A stretch of DNA of 10,292 nucleotides, taken from assembly GCA_026770595.1 (NCBI GenBank), contig MU633598.1, positions 1 through 10,292 of the forward strand, written 5' to 3'. Below are positions 1 to 7,246 of the stretch, piece after piece (position 1 is the stretch's first letter; each line of letters starts with the position of its first letter). The notes under the pieces are model-generated. The model was not told the DNA's origin, did not search any database, and worked only from the letters and a program-made list of their open reading frames with translations. The translations under genes and the position numbers were made by a program. The stretch comes from Ochromonadaceae sp. CCMP2298. Lineage: Eukaryota; Sar; Synurophyceae; Ochromonadales; Ochromonadaceae.

Positions 1-751
1 CTCCGCACACCTGAGAATCTCCTGGTGGCATAGGAGTGGTTAGTGGTGCCAATAAAAGTTGCGTATAGAATATAGTGTATAATATTAAATATAATATAAT
101 ATGTTATACTATATAGTATATAGTATAACATATACACACACTTACTTTCGAATTGAGCACATGCCCCCACTCCCCAAGGTTTATATATGCTTGCAGATCC
201 TCTGCAAGCAGCACTCTGTTCCTCACTATGTTTCGTCGACGGAGAGATGAATTAATTACCGCACTGTACGATAACTTGGCAGTCTCCTCCTTCCTCTGCC
301 TGAGCCGCTCAGTCTCCTCCCTCGCCTCCTCCTCCCTCTTCGCGAGCCGCTCACTCTCCTCCCTCGCCTCCTCCTCCCTCTTCGCGAGCCGCTCACTCTG
401 CTCCCTCGCCTCCTCCTCCCTCTTCCTGAGCAGCTCAGTCTCCTCTATATGTCGGAGCCTCAGGTTCTCCATCCTCATGAGGAGAACTCTCTCCCGCCAT
501 AGCTCGGTCGAGAGAGTGACTGGTCCAGCGACTGGTCCAGCGGCTGGTGCAGTGGCCAGTGAGAGATCGCAGTTTTTGAGACGGTAGTTAATCTTGCCGG
601 TGAGACGGTTCACCAGGCTACGCTGGTCTTGGCCTCTAATCTTAGGGCGTGAGTGTATAAACTGCTTGGCAGCCTTCCAGGCAGTCAACCGCTTACTGGG
701 ATCGGCGCGTACTGTATCAGCGAGCTCCAGAACGTCCGCCTTGCTGTACAT
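1..751 (-). CDS. Unknown coiled-coil protein, spliced, 3' end beyond the left edge
   Basis: I do not recognise this protein. Exon 1 runs 751 to 146 (202 codons, phase 0); its ATG at 751 follows an in-frame TAG further upstream. A strong donor (AAA|GTAAGTG) sits at 145. The likely next exon starts at 21 after CACCAG and reads EILRCAE to the window edge. Residues 1-60 are basic with several Trp, Arg and Lys and could be a small helical nucleic-acid-binding region, though no known domain is certain. Residues 61-80 are Ala/Pro/Gly-rich. Residues about 85-160 are a strong coiled coil built from a 14-residue unit (EEEAREESERLAKR, two heptads) repeated about three times. Without the intron the frame would run on through AT-rich DNA to a TAA at 104-106, giving 215 residues. 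I prefer the spliced form because the donor is canonical and the following DNA looks intronic. The second exon is less sure than the first. Confidence 0.55.
22..145 (-). other. Intron of the coiled-coil gene, with AT-rich palindrome
   Basis: Predicted intron with donor GTAAGTG and acceptor CACCAG on the minus strand. Its middle is almost pure A/T. Bases 99-113 and 119-133 form perfect 15-base arms around the 5-base loop TAGTA. The hairpin would include the TAA that ends the unspliced frame. Confidence 0.5.
302..445 (-). repeat. 42-bp in-frame tandem repeat coding the coiled coil
   Basis: Units begin at 302, 344 and 386, with a partial unit from 428. Spacing is exactly 42 bases. Neighbouring units differ at only a few bases. 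As 42 is divisible by 3, each unit adds 14 residues (two heptads) without changing the frame. Confidence 0.9.
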
Positions 752-828
752 CCCGCGCAAGATGTCACTGGAAACAGGCGGCCTAGGACGCTAGGATCTG
801 GTGGTGGGGGAGTAGTGGCATTCCGAGA

Positions 829-897
829 ATGGCAATCCACAATCAGACCCAGCCGAATGCCTTTTTGGCGGGAGTGGAGTTCTGCGCAACTCTTTTT
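829..897 (+). CDS. Possible first coding exon of the Cys-rich gene
   Basis: An ATG at 829 opens 23 codons (MAIHNQTQPNAFLAGVEFC...) that end in phase 0 at a candidate donor GTGTAT at 898. The next candidate acceptor, GTGCCACAG before 1183, is also phase 0, so the join keeps the frame and removes an AT-rich 285-base intron. The evidence is only frame agreement and the lack of any other ATG for the downstream exon. The donor is weak. Confidence 0.3.
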
Positions 898-916
898 GTG
901 TATATTTTATATAATA

Positions 917-952
917 TTTTATATTATATTTTATATTATATTTTATATTATA
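917..952. repeat. 12-bp AT-only tandem repeat, three copies
   Basis: The unit TTTTATATTATA occurs three times in direct succession, inside a longer A/T tract (about 901-962). It falls in the candidate intron of the Cys-rich gene. Confidence 0.85.
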
Positions 953-1182
953 TAATATATTGAACAGAATAATAATCACCTCCTCTTTGGAGAAGGAGTT
1001 CCTTTTAACTTACTCACGAAATCCTCTTCTCTTCTCCTTGTTCATCTCTTCATCTTGTTCTGTGTTTAGGAAGTGCACACACGCAAAAATACCGTATTTG
1101 TTCAAAAAAATGCCGTAATATTGCCTCGCGTCCGGGATTTTTTGAACATTCCCAACTTTTGCTCCCCTCCCACGTGCCACAG

Positions 1183-2896
1183 CTCCATGAGATTCTCCGT
1201 GATCAGCCCTTGGATCGAAGCAACCTGCCCTCCTGGCGGTGGCGAGACTGCTTCCTGGTAGTGTATCGTGGTCCACGCCGTTTCAGCCGTACCACAGGGC
1301 CATACCGCTCAAGTGTGAGAAGTGGGAGAGATTCGATGAGTTTGGCGACGAACTAGATATTGAGTCTCACCGTCTCGCCCACTTTCTCAAGATATGCAAT
1401 GTCAACGGCGTGAAGACGATTTGGGAGGCGTGCCAGCATTGGCCCCGACTCTTTTCCAAGACGGTAGGCTATGGCGTCACCACTTGTCTATTCCCCGAGG
1501 CATTATTCGAGCACAACCGTCGCACGGTCTACAAAACACAGAAACGCGAGGCTGCCGTATCTGCCGTGATAATGACATTCGTCTTACCCGACGGCGTCTG
1601 CGCGATGATCCTAGAGTTCGCTCAAGACGCTTCGGCATGCCAAGACTGGGGCACCAAGCTTACCATACTCGGCCTGACTGCCAAGAACATGATCCAGCGC
1701 GAGAGTACATACGACTCACAGGAAACGCACGCGCACCCGCAGTGCTGGCTGCATGAACAGCTCGACGACTCGTGTTGTACCGCGCGTGATTGCGGAGTGT
1801 GCGTCGCTTGCACAGATGTAGTCTTCGAATCTGACGAAGATGGAGACTTGCCTGACGCATTCTGGAAAGAGCGCTGGCTTGTGGATCACTTCCAGCAGCC
1901 CTGCATCCACGCCCCCATCGCGGAGTGGGTGCGCCTGTACGAGGTTGCCGCCTCGCATATCGTGCAGGAATGGGAAGAACTGCAGTCGGAGAACGACGCG
2001 ATCCGAAGACTGCTGCGCGGGCTGCTGGAGGCAATGGGTAAGTATACATGAATACATACATATGCTAAACTTCTCATTCTCTATGTACCCCCTGTACTCC
2101 CCTTCTTTCTCTCTTTATTCCCTTACCGGTATTCCTGTACTCTATCTTTTTTGTCTGTGTGCATACACTCCTGCTCTCCGCTCTCCGCTCTCTGCTCTCT
2201 GCTCTCTGCTCCATGCTCTATGCTCTATGCTCTACGCTCTATGCTCTATGCTCTATGCTCTATGCTCTATGCTCTATGCTCTATGCTCTATGCTCTGTGC
2301 TCTATGCTCTATGCTCTATGCTCTGTGCTCTATGCTCTATGCTCTATGCTCTATGCCTCTACTGTATACTATATGTAAATACATGTATAGGGTTCGAGAC
2401 ACTGGAGGCAGCAGAGGAGGCGTACCCCTGTCTGAAGGAGTTTGATCCTAGTGACGAGGAGGAGGAACATTATGGAGGATATGGAGGATTTGGAGGATTT
2501 GGAGGATTTGGCGGATACGGCGGGTGGATGGGGATGGGGGAAGGTAGTGACGAGGAGGAGGATGAGTGGGATGATGAGGAAGATGAATATGAGCTGGTGG
2601 GGAAGGTGGGGGGGACTACGGGTGTGGCTTTTGGCGAGAATGGCGGTACCAGTAGTGGTGGTGGTGGTAGTGGTGGTAGTGGTGGTAGTGGGGGGGCGGC
2701 TTCTGCCTCTACTTCTGCCTCTGCCTCTGCTTCTGCCCCTGCATCTGCTGCCTCTGCCCCTACTTCTGCCCCTACTCATCGATATTCCCTGAGAAGTACC
2801 GGTAGTGGGCACGTTGGGGGGAGGGGTTACACGATTACAAGAGGACAAGAAGTCGTCTGGGATTTGGAGTTAGGGGTCCGGAGAACCGGGGAATAG
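1183..2896 (+). CDS. Unknown protein with Cys-rich patch and Gly/Ser/acidic tail
   Basis: Not recognised. Coding begins in frame at about 1183 (LHEILRDQPLDRS...) after CCACAG. It must change frame before PYHRAIPLKC at 1287, either by a 29-base intron (1258-1286, GTAGTG...TTTCAG) or by a real frameshift. The main block 1287-2037 codes about 250 residues. It includes an LPDGVCAMILEF stretch and a patch at 1743-1811 with seven Cys (spacing C-x9-CC-x4-C-x2-C-x2-C), which could bind zinc. It ends in phase 1 at GTAAGT (2038). The last exon, 2391-2896, completes the Gly codon and codes 167 residues: an acidic part, a GGF/GGY repeat, a second acidic part, a poly-Gly/Ser run, a Ser/Ala/Pro run, and a basic end. 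The 2038-2390 splice is well supported; the 5' end is not. It may be a broken copy. Confidence 0.55.
2038..2390 (+). other. Intron of the Cys-rich gene, largely a heptamer satellite
   Basis: Donor G|GTAAGTATAC at 2038 and acceptor GTATAG at 2390 join phase 1 to phase 2 and keep the frame. More than half of the intron is the CTCTATG-type repeat listed separately. Confidence 0.8.
2172..2356. repeat. 7-bp tandem repeat (GCTCTAT), about 26 copies
   Basis: The left part has variant units GCTCTCC and GCTCTCT; the right part is nearly pure GCTCTAT with single changes (ACGCTCT, GTGCTCT). A 7-base unit cycles through all three frames and has no plus-strand stop, so it keeps long artificial frames open (Leu-Cys-Ser-Met-Leu-Tyr-Ala). 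Confidence 0.95.
2470..2790 (+). repeat. Coding low-complexity runs: GGF repeat, poly-Gly/Ser, Ser/Ala/Pro
   Basis: Within the last exon of the Cys-rich gene, a 9-bp unit (GGAGGATTT) gives the GGF run near 2473-2525. GGT/AGT triplets give Gly/Ser near 2643-2690. TCTGCC-type hexamers give Ser/Ala/Pro near 2700-2775. All keep the reading frame. Confidence 0.85.
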
Positions 2897-3159
2897 TACG
2901 AGGAAGGGGCAAAAGGGGAAAGGGGAAGGGGTCTGGTGGGGCAGCAGAGCTATGAGCTGTGAGCTGACAGACATCAGCCTATGAAATGTGTACGTACGAT
3001 GTAGCGCTAGTGTTGTGAATTGTTCAGCTGTTAATCTGAAAGAGGCAGGGAAATGGGATTATTTGCGCCTCAGGATGGTTTTATTTGATATTTACTTTCG
3101 CTTACACACCACCCACAAAACAATCAACCTATATACCTAACCTATAACCTATATCAGAC
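2897..3159. other. Tail-to-tail spacer between the Cys-rich and rhomboid-like genes
   Basis: 263 bases with no coding signal. A short CCTATA-rich patch lies at 3128-3165. A minus-strand AATAAA at 3085-3080 fits the 3' end of the rhomboid-like gene. I see no AATAAA for the plus-strand gene. Confidence 0.6.
3080..3085 (-). promoter_or_regulatory. Candidate polyadenylation signal AATAAA
   Basis: Minus-strand AATAAA, 74 bases past the stop of the rhomboid-like gene. Position and sequence fit a eukaryotic poly(A) signal, but the motif is short and common in A/T-rich DNA. Confidence 0.4.
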
Positions 3160-4663
3160 CTATATTTTGGCATTCATGGCGGCCATCCTCCGTGCCGCTA
3201 TCTCCTCCCTTGAGGGCACTGCGCTGCTGACGCTATCCCCCCCCAGAGCCTTCGTGAAGGAGAGCAGACCCCCCATACCTTGTGACTCTTTGGGGTCTAG
3301 CTTTAAACCCTTGCCGGGGAACTATAGAGGGGAAGGTTGGAAGGTTAGAAGGGGTGGAATATGGCATACGGCATACGATACGGCATACGGCACACACACA
3401 GCCAAGCATACAAGGCAAATGGCACGCATAGGGCATACGGAGCAACAGAGCAAGAGAAAAAGATAACAAGAGGGCTTACCATATCCTTCGGCCCCGCAGG
3501 TGCTCCCCCCCCCCCCCCCCCCCCCCCGCCGCCACCCCCGCCACCCGCCGCGTCCGGCAGTCCCCTTTGCGATTCCCATGTTGCCGTCTGCGTGGTGTTA
3601 GGTGTAGGTGTTAGGACTGAGGTTTAGGTATATGTTTATGTAGCTAGATCATTAGATTGTAGATAAATAGATAGGTGGATAGATAGATATGTATGTAGAT
3701 ATACAAGTATACAAGCAGATAAGAATATATATATATAAACAAGTACATACCTGCGTGTTAACAGGTACCCAGGAGTCACTCTGCGCGCCGGCCAGCACCC
3801 ACCCCCTGTACCTTGAGACTGCGTGTAGGGAGCCGGATTGCGCCTCTGCCGCCTCTAGGTACTGGCTGGAGGGACGCAGCTTGTCGAGGAAGCCCTGAGA
3901 GGAGGGGATAGTGAGATATAGGGGATAGTGAGAGATGGTAAGGGATAGTAAGGGTTGTAAGGGTTTATAAGGAAGGGTTTATAAGTAAGGGTTTATAAGT
4001 AAGGGTTATTTAGGGAAAGTAAGGGTATACTGTATGTAATATGAGCATATGTAAATAGCGTACCTTGGAGAGCATCCAGCCCACCAGGATGGACACGGCG
4101 TAGCTCAGCTGCGGCCCGCTGAACAGGCAAAATAGGGCATACATTACCAGAGGCATGTACAAGGAGGGAATGTCTACGGGGATGAAGAGCATCCTGCGCG
4201 GCGCATCGGGAGTCAGGAGGCACTCGATGGTGATGAGGGCGAAAAGAATGGTCCAGAAGCCCTGGCAACTGTAGTCCATCGCGTCTGTAGTCCCGAAATT
4301 GTACAGCAGGAAGCACAGGGCTGCGAAGATGCCATTCACGCAGAGGGAGATGGTGCCCATTAGGCTGAGGTAGGAGCTGGAGCCCATAGACCACTCCATC
4401 TTAGATCCCATGGTTGGGTAGGTCATCAACACAAGTACCAATGTGAAAAAACTGTTGCCCACCACGGGCGCCAAGATTAGCCGATAGATCTGGAAACTGA
4501 ACAAGCTGTAGCGCGGCACGTTGCCCAGGTAGTCCTCCAGGGGTAGGAACCAGGACAACAAATACTGGACAAGGACGCCGATTGTGATGGTGCGCGTCAC
4601 GAAGGGAGTTTTCTCGGACCACTTTTGGTAAAAGTCCATGGCTGGGTTAGGCTGCGCCGCCAT
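3160..4663 (-). CDS. Rhomboid-fold pseudoprotease with C-terminal SHP box (derlin-like)
   Basis: Exons: 4663-4064, 3894-3769, 3587-3480, 3321-3160, all joined in phase 0, giving 331 residues and TAG. The ATG at 4663 starts MAAQPNPAMDF; the frame stays open further upstream, so a longer start is possible. Residues 18-200 are hydrophobic with about six membrane segments and rhomboid/derlin features: TPFVTR (19-24), QIYRL (58-62), a GSKMEWSMGS loop (86-95), and ILFAL (139-143). Where active rhomboids have GxSG and GHxxG, this protein has GFWT (Trp137) and SYAVS (Tyr188), so both catalytic residues look lost. The C-terminal tail has about 14 Gly in a row, then FPGKGLKL (279-286), which fits the SHP box FxGxGxxL, the p97/Cdc48-binding motif of derlins and Ufd1. 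It ends with a basic Ala/Arg/Met helix. I infer an ER membrane role in degradation or quality control. The subfamily is uncertain: derlin or another inactive rhomboid. Confidence 0.85.
3322..3479 (-). other. Intron 3 of the rhomboid-like gene
   Basis: 158 bases, donor GTAAGC, acceptor CTATAG. It contains irregular GGCATACG-type repeats (3362-3440). Confidence 0.8.
3505..3527. repeat. Poly-C (poly-G in the coding sense) run of 23 inside a coding exon
   Basis: This uninterrupted 23-base run lies in exon 3 of the rhomboid-like gene and codes most of the Gly run. The exon is 108 bases (36 codons), so at this length the frame stays correct through to the SHP-box exon. Confidence 0.95.
3588..3768 (-). 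other. Intron 2 of the rhomboid-like gene
   Basis: 181 bases, donor GTACCT, acceptor CACGCAG. It contains GATA-type repeats (about 3660-3710) and AT-rich DNA. Confidence 0.8.
3895..4063 (-). other. Intron 1 of the rhomboid-like gene, with a 14-bp tandem repeat
   Basis: 169 bases, donor GTACGC, acceptor CTCTCAG. Plus-strand units of GTAAGGGTTTATAA are repeated about four times at 3949-4010. Confidence 0.8.
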
Positions 4664-5345
4664 GACTGTGGGATGGTCGGGATGAAGGACAGAAGGAGAT
4701 GATAAGGGCCGTGGGCTGAACAGCTGAAGGGTTGGTGAGAATGGCAGCTCGCGCGGAGAGAACAAGAAGAATGGGGGCTGGGGGAAACGAGCTCGGCATC
4801 GTGTTTCGGCCGGGCAAACGAGGCGATTTCAGGTTTTGCCATGTCAAAAATTTGGTCGTGCAAGTTTTGCCCATTTACACCCTTTTGGCGTCTTTTGTGT
4901 TTGCAAGTACTGTACTCGCGACAAACGGGGCAAAACTTGGACAGAGAGTTTTGCTCATTTACACTCATCAGTGAGGCAAGATGGGCAAAACTTGCACGAC
5001 CAAATTTTTGACGTGCGTTACGCCTCGTTTGCCCGGCCGCCCAAAAAGTTTTTGGCGAGGGTATTTTGGCGAAACTCTGGCCAAGAGCGAAAAAGGGGCA
5101 GCTCGAAACTGGGACTTCCCAAAGCTGGGAATGGTGGGGAGAAAGTGGATAAAATTAGGCCCATTTTATAGGGAAATGGGAGCAAATTCGATCCGCTTCT
5201 GCAAGAGGGGGATCCATCACGCTCTGATCGCCTCGAATGTGAATGTGTTTTATCTACCACCACAGCTCCCAATCTACTCACAACGGCACACTCTGCGGTT
5301 CATCGTCTTATCCCCTTACCCATCTCCTCGGCGACCTAGGAGGAT
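4664..5345. promoter_or_regulatory. Divergent promoter region between the rhomboid-like and DGAT2 genes
   Basis: 682 bases between two head-to-head ATGs. It holds a 233-bp inverted repeat (4807-5039), five copies of GTTTTGCC/GGCAAAAC or near matches, and three E2F-like TTTTGGCG strings (4883-4890, 5050-5057, 5064-5071). I see no TATA box that can be placed with confidence. Short open frames here are partly mirror images created by the inverted repeat. Confidence 0.55.
4807..5039. repeat. Imperfect inverted repeat, MITE-like or hairpin
   Basis: The outer arms 4807-4825 and 5021-5039 are perfect complements over 19 bases (CGGCCGGGCAAACGAGGCG). The inner arms 4841-4874 and 4981-5014 match over 34 bases with one mismatch. 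An unequal piece of 15 versus 6 bases separates inner and outer arms. The centre of about 106 bases repeats the GTTTTGCYCATTTACAC motif. I see no clear target-site duplication and no transposase. Confidence 0.9.
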
Positions 5346-7246
5346 ATGTCGATTCTGCTGCTCTACACAGCCTGCGTACCGCTGGGCTACCTCTCATACC
5401 TGAAGCTGGTGGAAACCTACAGCCCCACTATAGCTCTCCTAGCCTCCATCGCCATCGCCTATCTGCCCACCTACTTCATTACCCACTACCTCTCCCGCAG
5501 GGGCGGGCTGACACTCCGCTGGGTACAGAAACTGCCCCTTTTGGACCATTTCTCTCGCTACATGCAGTCCACAATAACCCTCGAGGAGAAGCTGGACCAC
5601 TCTAAGCAGTACATATTTGGCATATTTCCGCACGGCGCGTGCACGCTGAGCCACGGCCTGACTATGACTGACTGCTGCGGGATGCTGTCGGAGCATCACC
5701 GCGGGGACAGGGTCGATTTGGCGGCCAGCGTGCTGTTCTTCGTGCCGTTTTTCAAAGAGGTGAGGGGGAGGGAGTAGTTTGTGTATGTATGTGAATGAAT
5801 AGGGGATGAGGGGATAAAGGGTTGGGGGGTTGAGGGGTTGGCAGATTGAGGGGGTGAGGGATGAGGGGTTGAAGGATGAGGGGTTGGGGATTGGGGGTTT
5901 GAAGGGAGGGAGGGGAGGCTAGTGGGCTTTACTATGCACGTACTGTGCGTCCTCCCATGCTCTGCTCCCCGCAATCTGCACCCTGCTCCTGACCTTCCCT
6001 ACACATCCCTCACTCCCACTACACACACATACCCCCTCCCCCCCCCCACCCCCCCACATACACATACCCTCCCCCAACACACACTTACACACATACATAC
6101 CCCCACTACACACACACACACACACACATACACACACACACACACATACATACATACACAACACACACAACACACACAGTTGTTTCTCTTCCTCGGCTGC
6201 GTGGATGCCGGATCCTCCACCGCCCATTTCAACCTCAGGTATGCTTCAAATCTTTTAAAACCATTTCCGATTTTGGGGTTGATATATTTAAAACCCATTC
6301 TCGATCCCCAACTATAACCCTCACACTTATCATCTAACTTTACCTTTTTCTCCTTTTTCTCCCTTATAACCCTGCCTTATATCCCTGTATCCCTCTATCC
6401 CATATATCCCTTACATCCCTGATATTCCTGATATTGGTCTATTTGACAGATTGAAGAAGTCTCTGCTCATATTCGTAGGCGGGGAGAAGGAGCAGCTCAT
6501 GACCGTGCCCGGGGAGCATAAGATATTCCTCAAGAGTCGCAAGGGATTTGTCAAGCTGGCGATGATCTATGGCACCGACCTCGTGCCCATGGTGGGTCCC
6601 CCTTCCCCTTCCCATATTCCCTACATTCCCTTGTATCCATATTTGCTACATTCCCCCTCATCTTCGAACATCCCCCCCTTCCCAACACCCCTACCCCACC
6701 CCTACACCCCCCTACACCCCTACCCCCTTTACCCCTGCACCCCCTCTACCCCCCCCCACAGTACGCCTTCGGAGAAAACGAGGCCTACACCATATCGCAG
6801 TTCCTCTCCCCCCTGCGCCACTGGATGCAGCGCACCCTAGGCATAGGCATATGCATATTCTGGGGCTGGGGGGGAACCATCATTCCCCACAAAGTGAAAT
6901 TGCAGATCGAGGTGAGGGCAGGGGCAGGTGTAGGTGTGTGTATAGGTGGGGAGGGCCCAACCCCTATCCTTCCGTATCTCATCTCCTCACATCTCCCCTC
7001 ATCCCCTCCCATCCCCTCCCATACCCCCATCCCCCCATCTCCCCATCTCCCCATCTCCCTCTACCCTACTCACCCCCCCCCACACAGATCGGCAAGCCCA
7101 TCCCCGTACCCAAGACCCCCAAAGCAGACATCACCCCCCAGGCCCTGGACGCCCTGCACCTCACATTCGTGACCGAGATGCAGCGCCTATTCGAACGCAC
7201 GAAAGCAAAGCACGGGCTGGGTAGCGCAAAGCTGGAAATACTGTAA
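5346..7246 (+). CDS. DGAT2: Diacylglycerol acyltransferase, DGAT2/MOGAT family
   Basis: Exons 5346-5759, 6180-6238, 6450-6591, 6762-6911 and 7088-7246 join exactly to give 307 residues and TAA. Members of this ER-membrane family move an acyl group from acyl-CoA to diacylglycerol (or monoacylglycerol) to make storage lipid. Two hydrophobic segments at about 3-18 and 27-48 match the usual N-terminal hairpin. Then come FGIFPHG (91-97; usual FGYHPHG), a VDAG segment (146-149), VGGEKE (167-172), RKGFVKLA (188-195), and LVPMYAFGENEAY (202-214), all in family order. The second His of the HPHG block is kept (His96) but the first is Phe94. The protein is shorter than animal DGAT2 (about 390), mostly at the N-terminus and between HPHG and VGG. 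Family placement is firm. Triacylglycerol, monoacylglycerol or wax-ester activity cannot be told apart from sequence. Confidence 0.93.
5760..6179 (+). other. DGAT2 intron 1: G-rich start, CA-repeat end
   Basis: 420 bases, donor GAG|GTGAGG, acceptor ACACAG. The first part (about 5805-5915) repeats GGGATGAGGGGTT-type G-runs. The last part is C-rich and then (CA)n running straight into the 3' splice site. Confidence 0.85.
6107..6178. repeat. (CA)n microsatellite at a 3' splice site
   Basis: Interrupted CA/CATA repeat whose last CACAG is itself the acceptor of DGAT2 exon 2, so there is little polypyrimidine tract of the usual U-rich kind. Confidence 0.9.
6239..6449 (+). other. DGAT2 intron 2
   Basis: 211 bases, donor GTATGC, acceptor TTTGACAG. 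It splits an Arg codon (AG|A). The second half repeats TATCCC/ATCCCT-type units. Confidence 0.85.
6592..6761 (+). other. DGAT2 intron 3
   Basis: 170 bases, donor ATG|GTGGGT, acceptor CCACAG. C-rich with repeated CCCCTAC units. Confidence 0.85.
6912..7087 (+). other. DGAT2 intron 4
   Basis: 176 bases, donor GAG|GTGAGG, acceptor CACACAG. G-rich at the donor side and CCCCAT/CCCCTC repeats at the acceptor side. Confidence 0.85.

Larger units (their letters stand above)
752..1182. other. Spacer between the divergent coiled-coil gene and the Cys-rich gene
   Basis: This 431-base spacer holds an E2F-like string TTTTGGCGGGA at 863-873, an AT-only tandem repeat at 917-952, and a stretch at about 1081-1150 that looks like relic repeat DNA. 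Possible plus-strand first exon at 829-897 is listed separately. No other coding sequence is supported here. Confidence 0.5.

Noticed and set aside
153-587. Plus-strand Ser-rich frame opposite the coiled coil
   Set aside because: It is the antisense of the 42-bp coiled-coil repeat; the Ser/Leu repeats mirror Glu/Arg codons on the other strand, which has better composition and a good donor site.
2388-2399. GGTTCGA string like a tRNA T-loop
   Set aside because: It is the start of a coding exon, and there is no matching acceptor stem, D-arm or anticodon arm around it.
1840-2445. Long plus-strand frames through the heptamer satellite
   Set aside because: They stay open only because the 7-bp unit lacks stops. 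A canonical donor at 2038 and acceptor at 2390 remove the satellite and keep the frame.
3322-3579. Alternative minus-strand frame with Gly-rich text around the poly-C run
   Set aside because: That frame does not join the flanking exons. The phase-0 frame through 3587-3480 joins both neighbours and leads to the SHP box.
4597-5171. Short frames on both strands in the promoter with shared GQNLHDQIFD text
   Set aside because: The same peptide appears on both strands because of the inverted repeat; there is no homology or start context to support a gene.
6569-7246. Long Pro-rich plus-strand frames across DGAT2 introns 3 and 4
   Set aside because: They are C-rich intron readthrough in the wrong frame for most of their length; splicing gives the conserved DGAT2 motifs.
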